The notes: generated from the sequence alone by a model not told the origin. A stretch of DNA of 64,000 bases from Plasmopara viticola (GCA_001695595.3 MBPM02000044.1:577728-641727); one strand, 5' to 3'; positions 1-13,429 are shown, numbered from the stretch's first letter. Numbers and translations are program-made.

Positions 1-2121
1 CGTTTCTCGATCAAGATGATCGTCAAGCGGTGTTTGTTGAGTCTAAAAAGATTGTTGGATGTCTACCTTTATTAACATGTAAATTCACCACACGCAGTAG
101 GTCATCGTGTAATACATCAGCCCGGCTTTCATAAATTTACAATTTGGTCTCTCTGATTCACTTTTTAAGATTATCTCTCCCCAGAGCCTTTATATCGCGC
201 ATATGCACCATGCTAGATCCGATACAGCCATGGCCACAATCGTTATATGAGCCCGCTTATAGTCTAAGAAATGCGGTAGCGCGTAAAGCGAAGCTCTTTT
301 GGCTTCACTTCACCTCAAAACTATATTTCCCGTACAAGCAGAGTCTCATTATTGTTCTTGACAGTCTGCAAAAAGATTGTGTCGCAGTGCTAGTCATTTA
401 CGACAAGCACACCAAGTTTACTGTAAAGTGCACGATGCGCTACAAATCCTAAGTTTTTTTACCCAGAACGGTAGCGTAAAGTGATGCGTCTTACTCTCTT
501 AAACAAGTATCATCTCGAGCATTGAATGAAGGCCTTTTGCTAAGGGTGTCATATTCATTAGTTGGTGATGCACATCTTTATCGGGTGGTAACCCCGAAGG
601 AGCTTTTCATGAAACCACACCCCGGTATGGCTTCACCAAGATTGAAATTTGGCTTCTTCCTCTAAAAGCTTTTTGCCTTTCGAGACTACATTCACGTTAT
701 GCCGCAAGTGCTGTCTTCTTCGACCACTGCTTAGGTGCTATAGTGCCACTAAAGTGCAGTAATAAATGCTATTTTGCTTGGAGCCAACCACGTCATCCAT
801 GACACGCAGCAGGTAATGTGGCCTACAAGCACCGCTAATTATCAAATTTATCACTTCAAGCGCAAATGTGTATCCTGCATTGGCCTTTAGCCTATAATGC
901 CAGCCATGGTATGCAGCAAGTGATGTGTCTTACTAAAAGTACTCTGTGGCTTGCATGCCATTTCACAATTTGGACTGTTAGTCAGTGTGTAATTTGCTGC
1001 ATTTCAATGTCCCGCACGCTCACTGACTCGGTCCAATGTCCGAACCAATAACGCTTCTATTCCCTAGTAATAGAGGGCTTCTAAATTACCAAAGCTCTGC
1101 TTATAGCAAAGCGCAGGGCACCCAAAACTTTTGATTTTCAGGCAATTCGGGGTTTGTGACGCTTTAATCACGTTATATCCATAAAGTTGTCATGCCGCGC
1201 ATCCAGGTATAAAACGTAATCGCGCACGACACTATTGTAGTCGCCAAACTTAACATCTTCGGAATTTGGCCTTCGCTCGTGTAGCGAGTCAACTAGTGAC
1301 GAAGTTACGCTAAAGTGCTTGAAAAGCCTCAAGTTTTGGCCTAACGCTTTTGATAGTGAAGCGTCGAGCGTAATTTTTCGACACAGCGGATACAAGAAGA
1401 ACAGACCATAGTTTAGAGCGGCTGGCTCAGCCACCATCAAACCAAGCGAGCTAACACAAGCCGTGTAATTGAACACGGAGCTCCTTGAGGTTAGTCTTTT
1501 TGGTGTTCAGTGTTTCTCTGCGGCTCAAATAATTATTTTCTGGCAGAAAGCCATACCGCTTCAGCTGGGTGTTGCTCGTCTTCCGCGACATGCCACACGA
1601 CTGGCTGGCCGTGGGACTTCTTTTTGTTAATCTTGACACGTTTGGCAGAGAGGACATCTCAATCACAGATGGCGGAGGGCGCCACAAAAAAAGCTTCGAC
1701 AAATGCCCATACATAATTCACAGCTCACTGGTCCACCTTCTTTGAGAGTCGGAGCCGTCGGAAGGCCTTGGCCTTGTCAGCCTCGAATCGTTTCGCCTGA
1801 AAGATATGCATGGCATTTTGTGCCAATCCTTCGTCGGGGTCGCGCCCTTGCAAAGACAATTTGTCAAGACGATGACTGCAAAATCTTCGATGGAGATGTA
1901 CGAGCCATTCCGTCTAGCAGGCGTCATGGCTTTTGGTTTAATTTATATATTTTTCGCACTCTGGCGAGTTGCAAGAAAATGTGTCCGCTAAAAGGCAAGC
2001 GTTGGCTGATGCTTCAGCACATTTCAGGTAAAAGAAATTGCCGCTACACTCAAATATTTCACGCGAGTGTCCACCTGCACGAAGCTTCTAAAATAGAGTA
2101 CCCTTCCAAACCAATGCAGAC
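1..2121. other. No supported gene
   Basis: Moderately AT-rich sequence with only short open frames on both strands. None shows a recognisable domain, a credible start context or a splice pattern. A minus-strand open stretch at about 1168-1714 was inspected and resembles nothing I know. Confidence 0.5.
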
Positions 2122-2126
2122 ATCAT

Positions 2127-2402
2127 TGTTGTATAAGATGCTGGCGAAGAAACGCCTCGACCAGCGACTGCGTATCGGTAAGTACCGGTAACTGCAATCA
2201 GTTGATGACTGCTTGGAGGAGCCGGTTCAAGATGGGCAAAAGATCGATCTTGAATGGGAAGATGATTGCGCTCGGATGGTGAGTCGTTTTGATTGGCTAA
2301 GATGAATCATTGGCATAGAGGTAGCATGTAGTTTCGAACTAAGGACCTTTAGATTATTTTCACTTTGCATTTTACCAACTAGTGCACACTTGACCTTCTT
2401 CA
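2127..2402 (+). repeat. 5' LTR of copia element 1
   Basis: Begins TGTTGTATAAG and ends ACCTTCTTCA. It aligns along its length with 6497-6794 and is shorter by one 22-bp unit. The 5-bp flank ATCAT matches the flank of the 3' LTR. Confidence 0.95.
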
Positions 2403-2417
2403 GATTATGAGCCCAAG
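2403..2417 (+). other. Primer binding site, half-tRNA-iMet type
   Basis: Directly after the 5' LTR the sequence reads GATTATGAGCCCAAG. From memory, the Drosophila copia site is GGTTATGGGCCCAG, which pairs with the anticodon arm of a cleaved initiator Met tRNA. The match is close, and the differences include two G-to-A changes. This suggests the same half-tRNA priming, with later decay. The gag ATG (2407) lies inside this site. Confidence 0.6.
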
Positions 2418-5400
2418 TTTCGTCTTCCCAAACTCCGACACCGACTTTGCCCTTGCCATGGACGCCTCCACCACCAGCCGCATTAACAAGTTCGATGGAA
2501 CGAACTTTAACATGTGGAACTTTAAAATGCAGATGGTGCTGGAGGAGTGTGACTTGTGGGAAGTGGTGAGCGGGGAGATCAAGCTGGAACATCAAAATAC
2601 TGCGCTTGACTAGAACACGTTCAGGCGCAAGTCGAGGAAGGCGCTTGTGATCATCTGTCTTGCGATGGAAGACTCGCAGTTGCTGTTGGTTCGTTCGGCA
2701 AGTGGGGCACACGATGCATGGTCGCGGCTTGAGGGACACTTCGAGAAGGAGAGTCTCGCTTATAAGCTCTCTCTTCGTCGTCGCATCTCCACGGCCAAGA
2801 TGGATGAAGGGGAGGATGTGCTCTCGCACATTAACAGGGAAAAGACGCTGGCGGAGCAGCTCGACGCTGTGTGTGCTCCGGAAAACGAGGACGACCTGGT
2901 GATTACGCTTTTGGCAAGTCTCAGCGAATCGTAAGCGTTCCTTATCACGGCGCTCGAGTCAAGAGCCGACTCTTTATCGTGAGAGTTCGTCACGTCTCGG
3001 CTGCTACACGAAGACTTGAAGCGCAAAGAGCAAGATGTCGGCGTCGATGGAGCCGCGCACGGCCAAGGTGAAGCATTTGCGATGACAGACAATGGACGAC
3101 GCTTGAGACGACAGGCGTCAATAAAGGCTAGCAGTACTTGTCACTATTGTGGAGAGCATGGGCATTGGATTGCCAAGTGCCCGGCTCGAATTCATGACAA
3201 TGCCGAGCGACAGCGACCGCAGCGTGCTAGTGTCGCGCAGAGAAGCGATGATGACTCTATCGACTATCTTTTCTCGGTTGGAGAAGCTGTCTATTCCACC
3301 AAGCCGAGCTGTGTGTGGCTAGTTGACTCGGGGGCCACTCAACACATGACATACTCGAAAGAGTACATGAAAAACTACGAGAGATTCGACCCAGCGGATG
3401 TGCATCTCGCGGATAATGGCGTGGTTCTGTGGGAACGGGTGACATTGTTATGTCGATGTTTACGCCTCGCGGAATGAAAAAGGGTGTTCTCACTTTGGTT
3501 TGGCACATTCCAAAACTTTCGCGCAATTTATTTTCCGTTGGACGCTTTACAAAGGATGTTGGTCCAGTTACGTTTAAGCACGACGGCTGCTTTGCTGAAG
3601 CAAAAGGTCTTCGCTGGAAGTTGGACGCTCGTGAAGGAAAGGGGCTGTTCAAGCTCTGCATGAAGCCAATTATTGTGGCCAATTTGACTGGCTCGTTGGG
3701 ATGCCATGAAGACACCGCGTCGTACCTCTGGCACCTTCGACTTGGTCACATTGGTCACGGTGGTCTTTCCACAATTGTTTTAAAAGGCTGTGGAGCAGGT
3801 ATTGACCTGAAGTGTTAACAAGTGGGAGCTGTGCAAAGGATGCCCTCTTGGCAAATAGACGCGAGTTAGCTTCATGGAGTCTACACCTTATCGGGTAAAG
3901 AAAGTTCTTGAAGTCATTCACAGCGATGTGTGTAGACCAATGCAAACGGCGACATTCAGTGGCAAGCGCTGTTTTGCTACTTTTATCGACGAGAAGTCGC
4001 ATTACTGTGCTGTTTACTTGTTACGAAACAAGTCCGAGGTGGCCGATAAGTTCGCTGCTTTTGTTGCGATGGCCGAAAACCAGACCAACATGCGCGTCAA
4101 ATCCTTTGTCGTGATAATGGTGGCGAGTACAGTTTTGGAGCAATGGCAAAGTTTTGTGCAGAGCGTGGCATTATACAGAAGTTTACGCCACCACACACGC
4201 CACAACTGAATGAAGTCGCAGAACGCATGAATTGTACACTTGTTAAATGTGGACGGTGCATGCTGGAGCACGCTAATCTGCCAAAAGCGTATTTGGGTGA
4301 AGCTGTTTCACTGCTGCGTTTCTTCGCAACCGATGTCCGACACGAGCCATTGATCATGATGTGTCGCCGTTTCAACTGTGGACTGGCAAGAAGCCTTTGT
4401 TGGCAAATTTAAAGGTATTTGGCTGCCATGCTTACATCTTAGTTCCAAAAGAGAAGCGATCCAAGTTTATGCTCGTTCGGCTCGGTCCCGTTTTCTTGGC
4501 TATTCGGAACATGAAAAGGCGCACAGGTTTGAAGAAAATGCTTGCGGTCGCGTTCTGATGAGTCGGGACGCAAGATTCATGGAAGAAACTTTTGACGACA
4601 AGATACCGAGTACCAAGTCATCAGAAGCTGTATTTGACGAGACCAATACAGCTGATTTTGACCGCTCGGAATATGAAGACGCTATGCATGATGAAGACAT
4701 AGAGCCTAAAAGCAAGCAGCACTCTCAAACGCAGTCTATTGTGGATTTGGATTTCGAGCCCTGTGGTGAACGACACCAGAGAAACCAATCACTTGAAAAA
4801 GCGGCGCAAATTCCAGCAGCAAAGAGGCCAAGTCGCTGTCGATCGCTGGAGGAAATGTCTGCAATGGCCCAAGATTTCGAAACGGCATTTGTTGTGAATA
4901 TAGTGGGAGAAATGCCGACAAGCTTCAAGTCGGCAATGGAATTCAGCAACGCGGCCAAGTGGAAAGAGGTGTGTGATGCTGAAGGGGGTTCTCTTTGCAA
5001 GAACAAGACATGTGACTTGGTACCGCTGCCAAGAGGTCGTAAAGCTATCGGCTGTAGATGGGTCTTCCGGATCAAGGAAAATCAAGCTGGAGAGATCGAG
5101 CGGTTTAAGGTACGACTCGTGGCCAAAGGTTTTTCCCAGAAGTACGGTGTCGACTACGAAGAGACTTTTGCACCAGTGGCCGAGTTTAATTCAATCAGGA
5201 TTTTACAAAGTCTGTCGGCCAAGCACAATTTGACGTTGCATCAGACGGACGTCAAGACAGCCTTTCTCAACGGCACTCTGGACGAGGACATTTACATGGT
5301 GCAACCGGATGGATTTGTCAACGACGTGTACTTAAACTACGTCTGTCAGCTGAAGCGCTCCCTTTATGGTTTGAAGCAGTCACCGCGAATATGGAATCAG

Positions 5401-6506
5401 ACAATTGACGCATTTATGATGGGGATGAAGTTCATGAAGTGTGATGCAGACCATTGCATTTATGTCTAGCGGAATGACAATGACTTGATCCGAGTGGCGC
5501 TCTACGTTGATGACCTGGTGCTCGCAAGTAACAACGACAAGCTGCTAAATATGACTAAGAAAGCACTCAGCGAGCGATTTGAAATGACGGATCTTGGTCG
5601 ACTCAAGTTTTTTTTGGGCATAGAGATTGATCAGAAACTTTGACTTGTAACGTGTCTATTCGCCAGACTAAGTTTGCGAGTGACATCTTGAAAAATTTTG
5701 GCATGGAAAACAGGAATCCCGTCAGGACACCTCAAGATCCAGGACTCAAGTTGACCGAGGCCATGTGCGAACGAGGGTGTTGCCGTGAAGAGACAATGGC
5801 AGAAGTCCCATATCGAAATGCCGCTGATTGCCTCATGTACTTGATGGTTGGGATTCGGGCGGACCTAGCAGCCTCAGTGGGAATACTCAGCCAATTTGCT
5901 TCGGACCCATGTCCAACTCACTGGCAGGCACTCAAGAGGGTCGTCGATAGGTGCAAGAAACAAAGACGCATGGCATCATGTATCAAACTCAAGATTAAGA
6001 AGGGATTCGAGGCTATTCAGATGCAGATTGGGCAGGCGATTTGAAGACCCGACGAAGCACAAGCGGCTATGCGCTCATGATGAATGGAGGTTGCGTCAGC
6101 TGGAGAAGCAAGAAACAACGGACAGTTGCACTTTCTTCAACAGAAGCAGAGTACATGGCTTTGACGGAAGCAGCTCAAGAGGCGACTAGGTTGAAAACTT
6201 TCCTGTGCGAGCTTGGTGAACAATCAAATAGTCAAGCGATCAAGATCTACGAAGACAACCAAATTTCCATCGCGCTGGCTAAGAATCCCGAATTCCACAA
6301 GCGCACCAAACACATCACAAATTCGCTATCACTTTACACGCGAAATAGTGGAAGATGGCCAAGTGGTACTCGAATACTGTCCAACTCAAGATATGCTGGC
6401 CGACATCATGACGAAGTCTATTCCAGCTACACAATTCTGCAAACTTCAGAGCATGCTTGGCATTCAAGTACAAAAGGCTGTCGAGTCGAGCGGGAGTGCT
6501 GTATAA
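2407..6506 (+). pseudogene. Copia gag-pol polyprotein, broken
   Basis: The frame opens at ATG 2407 with a copia-type gag and meets an in-frame TAG at 2611-2613, where TGG is likely ancestral. It resumes in the same frame and then shifts repeatedly. Recognisable parts in order: CCHC knuckle (CHYCGEHGHWIAKC, about 3140-3180); aspartic protease DSGAT (about 3325); GAG pre-integrase and integrase core (about 3730-4420); reverse transcriptase from about 5040 with VDVK-type copia motifs and YVDD at about 5504-5515; RNase H with SSTEAEYMAL (about 6135-6165). The last frame ends at a TAA (6504-6506) inside the 3' LTR. At least one nonsense codon and several frameshifts mean no full product. Confidence 0.9.
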
Positions 6507-6794
6507 GATGCTGGCAAAGAACCGCCTCGACCAGCGACTGCGTATCGTTAAGTACCGGTATCTGCAATCAGTTGATGACTGCTTGGAGGAGCGGGTTCAA
6601 AATGGGCAAAAGATTGACTTTGGGATGGGAAGATTATTGCGCCCGGATGAGAAGATGATGCGCCCGGATGGTGAGTCGTTCTGATTGGCTTAGATAAATC
6701 ATTGGCTTAAAGGTAGCAAGTAGTTGCGAACTAGGGACCTTTAAAATATATTCACTTTGCATTTCACCAACTAGTGCACACTTGACCTTCTTCA
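6497..6794 (+). repeat. 3' LTR of copia element 1
   Basis: Begins TGCTGTATAAG and ends ACCTTCTTCA. It differs from the 5' LTR by scattered substitutions and by an imperfect 22-bp tandem duplication (6629-6650 and 6651-6671). It is followed by the target duplication ATCAT at 6795-6799. Confidence 0.95.
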
Positions 6795-6799
6795 ATCAT

Positions 6800-8733
6800 G
6801 ACCAGTATCTCCTCTCAAACACAAGGCATGAGACTTTCAGTTTTTTTTTTTTCGAAACACCTGAGATTCGATGATTGGCTACAGCCTTTTGGCAAAGAAG
6901 CCTCCGTCATCTTTTATCGAAGATGTTACAACTGTAGATGATCGAGTTAAGCTGGCTTCTGCAAATAGAAGTGCAACAGAAATGGTAAATCTTGCTGCAC
7001 GAAAGACTTTCTATTGAAATTAAAAGCGTATTGCCTGTAAAGGTATTTAAAAGGACATCGGAACAAGTATGTCCCTGCCTAAATCCCAAAATTAAACTTA
7101 CCGAATATACTGTATCAAAGGTTGGACCGCAATAAGATGAACGATGTATAAAACAAATGGTTTTCTCAAAAAGCAGTTAAATGAACACTTTGGTCACCAT
7201 TGGACCAAGAATAGTAAGCGGTCGCTCCGGAAGATCTTAGATCTTCCTGCGCATCCCTTTGTGCAAAATGTGGTGTGACCTGTCACATCTGATATCACTT
7301 GTGGTCAATTCTACGCCTACATGGTAGGTTGACCCCCTGAAATCCTGTAGATCCTTTGAATGGGTGATACGGCTTCGCGCATCTGTCGTTCGAGCAGTTT
7401 GTGCTGCTTGCACGACTTACTGGCTTCTACGAACATATGATTTGCAGCCCTTCCTGCTACCAAGTAGCTGAAACGCGTAAGAGTGCTCTAAGAATACTAG
7501 TGAAATCTATATTTAAGGGCTCAGGCAGTACAAAATATCTTTCCGGCTTGAGCGCTCGATATGGGGTGCAAGCCAGTTGAGGGACATACGAAATGAACTA
7601 AAACCAGAATCTTTTTTACACGAAGGAGACAGAGATGGTAACTTTATGATAACGAATCATTTGGAGCGCGTAAAGATTACACTCTCATACCTGGAGGGTC
7701 TGACCAGCAACTAAGCTTTCAGCTATGCACTCACCGAGAAAGCTTTGCGCGTTCTTGCCTACAAACAAGTTATAATAGATACGTTTTTGGGTCGCACAAA
7801 TTGACGGCTCTCATTATCTTGAAGTCAATTCCCGAACAAGCCACAATAACTAAGCTCATACATAGGGTTAAAACAGTCGGGTTTTATCGCACATGAAAGG
7901 GCTCATTATTCTATTAGGGAGAGGAACTAGCAAGTTGCCCTTTACAGAAGATCAATTTCTCGACATTATCAAGCCCACGCATAGACCATTATAACAGAGT
8001 GTACAATTTGACTTGGTGTGTCAGTCGTTTCGAACAAATGGCCTCAAACTAATCAGAAGGTTACAAAATGTACCGACCGTGGCTCAATTCCATTAAAAAC
8101 TGGTAACGCCAGCAGAGTTCCACGAACATTCAGATTGTACATCCGATATTAATGATGCTGGTCAATCGTAGTAATTCAGGGTTTTGCGTTTCAGCTGCTC
8201 TCACGCGTTAATGCACAGCTTTTCACAACAATAACAAGGGGCCCAATGTAATTTGTACGAACTTGGCCGTATCTTCGACAAACTTTATTTCTTAACATGA
8301 CGGTTTGCCATTTAAATTACGAAAATTGTCTTGACACCTCTGTGATGCATCGGTACTGTTTCTGCCAAGTGCTGCTTGCTCGTGACGATGCATTTAATAG
8401 ACTCGATGACGAGCTTTAAGGCCTTATCTCGCACTTAATGACAAGCAGCTGTAGTGAAGTGAGCCAAGGGGCTGCCCAATAGCCAAATATTACTACCGAA
8501 ATAAGAGTATAATATAGTAAATTACCTCTTAATACCATGTTGCTGTCTCAAAAGTCATACTATCCAGTGCGCGGCAGAGACTCTGGAGGCCTAATCTGCC
8601 CTATGCGCAATTGTACGCTCAGCTCCCGTCTTCTCTGCCTCAATGTAGCTACCAATTTCAACCGCACCCTCCAGACGTAGAGAAAACGCCTCCAAGTCAC
8701 GAGGTTCTGGCGTTTCCAAAAGAAACTACCGCG
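6800..8733. other. Intergenic region, no supported gene
   Basis: About 1.9 kb with no open frame of interest. It holds a short perfect palindrome at 7229-7247 (8-bp arms, 3-nt loop). The last few hundred bases precede the pseudokinase gene and should hold its promoter, but I see no site I can name with confidence. Confidence 0.5.
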
Positions 8734-11700
8734 ATGGACGACAAGGCCATGGCGTCGCTACTGTTAGATCGCGCCGCTTCTACTGCCGTGTTGGTCCACT
8801 CCGCGGCTATTACTTTGCCATTTTCGCTTGACTCCATGGACCAAGCGGCCGTTCAGGCACTACCGAACGCTCACAAGGTACTCGCTCGTTTGCGCACGAT
8901 CTATGGGCTCTGCCAGCAAGTCCAAGACCGGCCACGAGCCTGTCTCCACGCTCATGCGAGGTTGCATCAAGCCTTTGTGAGGATTGCAGGCGTCACCAAG
9001 CACGACTCGCTCCCCAAGACCTTTCACCTGTCACACTTTTTTGCGCTCCTTCATCAGTTGAAAGCAGTCCTGGATCAACATTTAAAACTCTCGAATCTCG
9101 TAGCCAAAATGGTAGCGAGTCGACGGCTTTTGTCCGGCTTGGCGAGAGTACACCGTGAGCTGAATGTGCTACTTGTAGACAACGTTTTAGTGGGGGCGAC
9201 GAGTCCCTTACTCATGTGGAAGCAGCAGTTCGCGGCCGATCGCGTGCAGGACGAAAAGTCGCTGCACGATACACTGATGGGGTTGTTGTCGACCCCAACA
9301 TTTGTCAATCAAGAGTTTTCTGATGAACGGCGTCAAGCTCTGGTGTTGCTGGAGCTAGTCGCAGAGTTTGCCACCACTGAGCCACCCAGAGGGCATTCGT
9401 CCCAACTTTTGGAAACTTTGAAAATGACCCATCGACGGATCTCCAATTTGTGTGATTTACACCTTCGGCGAGTACCTAGGTGGTACCTTCCACGGTGTGA
9501 CGTGGATTTCTCTCTTTTGGATCACATTATTGGCCATTCCCGTGGGTCCTTTGGATCGACACTGCATCGTGGGGAGGCCTACCGATACCATTACAAGAAA
9601 GACGGAATTTTGGCTAGCAGTGCCACGTCCACCGTCGCAGTCAAATGCTTTTGGGCACTCCCTGATGTCCAGCATCACATTGTCGAGCACCTTTTTACAC
9701 GAAGTGGAGTGGCCAAGTGGACGCGAGTTCGACACCCGAATGTGGTGACGATGCGAGGCGCTTCACACGCTGCAAATCCACCATATCTAGTACGGGACTT
9801 TACAACTTATGGTGGCCTGACGTCGTATCTTGCAGCATTGGAGACACGAGCCCGCGAATGTGCTGGAGCAAAAGACACGGGGAAGATGGAAACGTTGACG
9901 TGGCAACTCCTCTATGGTGCCAGTCGTGGACTCGTACATCTTCACGAAGAGCACAAGATTGTGCATGGTGGACTACGTTGCAACAACATTCTTGTTGACA
10001 AGAGAGGTCGAGCTGTCATTGCTGACTTTGGACTCTACACGTTGGCATGCGATGCGCGGGATTCGGGATTAACGAAATTCTTTCAACATGATGTTTTCGA
10101 TGCAGAATGTGAGGAATTGATCCGATGGCAAGCTCCCGAATGTTTACGAGAGCATGTGGCGTATCGAGAGTCGCTGCCATCGCTCTCGAAGTTTGACGCG
10201 GAAATAGATGGAAGCGCTGCAAGTGCTTCTGCCACTTCGTTTGCCACCGATGTTTATGCCTTTGGCATGTGCATTTTGGAGGCACTGACGCGGTTAGCTC
10301 CATGGTCAGGCTTGGATATTGCAAAGATTCGGACACTGAAAGGGAATCTCTGCCTCCTTCCCCCTCGACCAACGCATATTTCTGCTCAGGCGTGGACGTT
10401 GATTGAAAGCATGTGTGCCGCCGATCCCAAGCAGCGAATCACCATGAGCGAGGCTTCACAAGAGCTCAAGCGACTTGGCTACGGAAATCGAGTCTTAAAT
10501 CAATTGCAGGACAACAGCTCAAATGACTTGGAGGTTTGTGCAGCTGTAAAAGTGGATCGACTTTCCGACGTAATAGAGAAAGTATCTCACGAACTACATC
10601 ACCTTCGCGGCGAGAGCCGATCGCGCGGTAGTAGTAAAGGGGAGTTGGAGATAGATGCCGCTGTAAATCTGGTGCAAGTCACCACGTCGTTTGATGAAAT
10701 ATCACAAGAGCTTAATGACATTTTGGGTCATTTTTGTAGCGGAAGTGGAGATGACATGGAAGAGCTCAAGGAACGGACTTCCCAGCAGCTCGTTCGTGTG
10801 TCAAGTCTACTTCATATTGCGTGTCAAAAGCTTGAGCAATTGGGTACAGGGGATCAACGAAGATGCGACTCGCGCCAAAGCAGCACCTCTAAGGTGATAA
10901 CTTTAGCACAAGAAGCTCTGGCCAAGTTGTCTTTGATGTCTAGTGATGGGTCAAGTGGTCTCTCAGAGCAAGCAAGCACAGAATCACAGTCGGCTACAGC
11001 AGGATCGCCTACTGCCAAGCTTCTTGTCGGTATACCTTGTGTTCGAGCTGAGACAGTCAAAGAGCTGATGACTACAGAAGAAATGTCAGCCTGCAGTGAT
11101 GCACCCACGATTGAGCAGACTAGTCGACGGGTAAAGACAGCTGTGTCGACTTTGAGTGACCATCGCTTGGATTTAAGCGATGAATGGAAAATTGATGCAG
11201 TGGGTGATGAGAAATTTAGCAACATTTGGGGTGTGTCACCAGAAAAAACAAAAGAGTGTCATTCTTACGATGTCGAGCGCTCTTTGCCTAGTACACTCAT
11301 TGAAAGTGATGAAAGAAGTGAGAGTGATGACGAACCAAAGCGGAAAGAGCGCACGAATGATAGTGGTGAAGTTTCATCTGCTGAAGTTAACAGCAATCGC
11401 TCTATGGATGGACAACCTGAGCAAGAGATGGACAACGACTTTGGAAGTTTGAAAACAGACGATGACAGTGAGGACAGTATAGCTTTGTTGGGCAGTGACG
11501 GGGCAAACGTTGACAGTGAGACACCATGTGAAACCACTTTACATGAAGAAGCTTTGTTGATTGTTCCTGCCGAATTTCAGACCGCTTTAAGCTATGACGA
11601 AGCGACCGACCCAGCGTCTCCACATTACCCTGTCATCGTTCTCCTTGAGCGTCTTCGGTCCAAGGAATCGGATGAAGCTAGCTTTGTTGAAGCGTTGGTT

Positions 11701-13367
11701 GCTATAAAGGATGACCTTGAGCTCACGACCGCGACGATTGTCGTAGAGCGTGAGGGTCTACTGACGCTGATGGAGCTAGTGTGGAGAAATTACTCTGAAG
11801 ATTGCACGATGCGCGCTTTAGAGCTTTTGAAAGTCATTGCTGGTCTTAGTCTTGAATTCGTGACCATACTCGTTCAGTCGAAAGTCGTCAAGATTCTTCT
11901 TGCTGTGGTCAAACACCGGACTTCTCCCCAGCAGGTGAACTTTGCTGCATCGTTTATTCTTGAATTAATCAACGAGAATGATGAGGCAAAGAGGCAGCTG
12001 TGGACATGTCGAGGGGCTAGCGTGATGGAGACTAGTGCCGTAATTGATCGACGACTGGTGCAGGAAGTAAAGGGTTTAATGGCCAAATTTAAGCGAAGCG
12101 AAGGATACAAGTGTCTGGAGAATAGCGAGTTCCACCTTGCAATCGATAAATTTACAGAAGCGATCGCATTGGACCGCAAACGCGCAGGATACTACGCAGA
12201 CCGGAGGTATGTGTACAATTGGGTTGATAGGCTGCTTGATACGTCAAGAATGGAAGGAAGCTGATGTTGTTTTTCTTGCAAATTTACAGTTTGGCGTACA
12301 TGGAAGTATTAATGTTTAAAAAGGCAGCAGACGACGCCTACCGCTGCATACGCTACAATCCGTATGATGTTACGGGATACTTACGTCATGGATTGGCACT
12401 GAAGGCGATGGGCAAGTACAAGGAAGCGATTGTGTCGCTGCAAAAGGGAGCGGAGGTTGATCCCAATTTTTCCAAGATTTGTGACGTTTTAGTTGAGACC
12501 GAAAAACTTTTAAATGCTGGTCCTAAAGGTGAAGGAAATACGACGGTGCTTCGCCACATGACGGCTACCGAGTCTGCAAAGCTCAAGAAGAAAGATGGCG
12601 ATGATGCACTTCGGAAGAAAGATTTCGCATTAGCGATTCAAATTTACACTGAAGCACTTGAGCTCAACCCAAAGAATGACTGTATCTACCTTCATCGAAG
12701 TATCGCTTACGCGGCCTGTGGGGAACATGTTAAGGCGATAGATGATGCATCAAAGTGTATTCGGATCAACTACCGGCAGGTAGAGGGCTACTACCGTCTA
12801 GCGTTGGCGTTGCACGCTGCTGGACAGCACGACCAGGCGCTAGGTGCTTTGTATCGTGGACATGAAGTGGATTCCCGACACATTGGCATTACTCGTTTCA
12901 TTAGCCAACTTGAAAGTGAAGAAGCAAAGGCGGCAGAATTGCCCCTTGCTGAGTGGTTTAAAGTGAAAGGATATCGAGCATTCCAGCTTCGTTCGTATGA
13001 AGAGGCCATCAAGTTCTACACCAAGGCGATCGACGCATCCCCATCCGATGACGACGAAATCGTGATGCACTGTTACTTGTACCGGTCGCGAGCATACCAG
13101 ACACGAGGCGAGTTTACTGCTGTGATCGCTGACTGCACGTACGTGCTGGACCGTCGTCCTCGGAATGTGTTTGCTCGGCTTCGACGAGCCGACGCGTATG
13201 AGCACCAGCGCGACTTTCATATGGCGCTGCAAGACATTCGGGAGTTGGTGGCGCTCAATCCGGATTACAAAGATGCTCATGCACGCCTTTGCTCTCTCGA
13301 ACACCGTTGCAGACTATTGCCTGGTTATTCAGAGCACAATGTTGCTGTGACAACAAGGACGAGTTAA
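8734..13367 (+). CDS. Pseudokinase-armadillo-TPR protein, two exons
   Basis: Exons 8734-12206 and 12290-13367, 1516 residues. The open frame extends upstream to a TTG at 8611, but the first ATG is 8734 (MDDKAMASLLLD). Residues 1-250 are helical. A TKL-type kinase fold spans about 255-580: the VAVK lysine is present (about 303), but the HRD loop reads HGGLRCNN (about 411), so the catalytic Asp is missing, while DFG is kept (about 431). A long acidic Ser-rich linker follows, then armadillo-like helices (about 990-1090) and TPR repeats from about 1120 to the C-terminus. The 83-nt intron joins the two halves of one TPR (DRS-LAYM), which supports a single gene. Probable cytosolic scaffold or regulator. 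The family and partner are unknown; lack of catalysis is inferred from the motif. Confidence 0.88.
12207..12289 (+). other. Phase-2 intron, 83 nt
   Basis: Donor GTATGT, acceptor TTTACAG. Removing it keeps the frame and completes a TPR helix pair. Reading through instead gives a stop at 12262-12264. Confidence 0.9.
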
Positions 13368-13429
13368 GCGTAATGAAAACATTAATTACCACGTACTTGA
13401 TCATTTGTAAATTAAACGCGATAAAAGAT

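Larger units (their letters stand above)
2127..6794 (+). mobile_element. Ty1/copia LTR retrotransposon, complete ends, decayed coding region
   Basis: Two direct LTRs (2127-2402 and 6497-6794) bound a gag-pol region whose order (gag, CCHC, protease, integrase, RT, RNase H) is that of Ty1/copia. The LTRs start TG and end CA. The 5 bp before the left LTR (2122-2126) and after the right LTR (6795-6799) are both ATCAT, the target-site duplication expected from copia integrase. A purine-rich tract (gagcgggag) abuts the 3' LTR. By eye the LTRs are about 90% identical apart from one 22-bp duplication, so the insertion is not recent. The coding region carries several stops and frameshifts, so it is not autonomous. 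Confidence 0.95.

Noticed and set aside
1703..2191. 162-codon plus-strand open frame next to copia 1
   Set aside because: It runs across the target duplication into the 5' LTR, has no domain, and overlaps minus-strand frames of equal length.
7229..7247. 8-bp palindrome
   Set aside because: Short enough to occur by chance in 64 kb and not near a gene feature.
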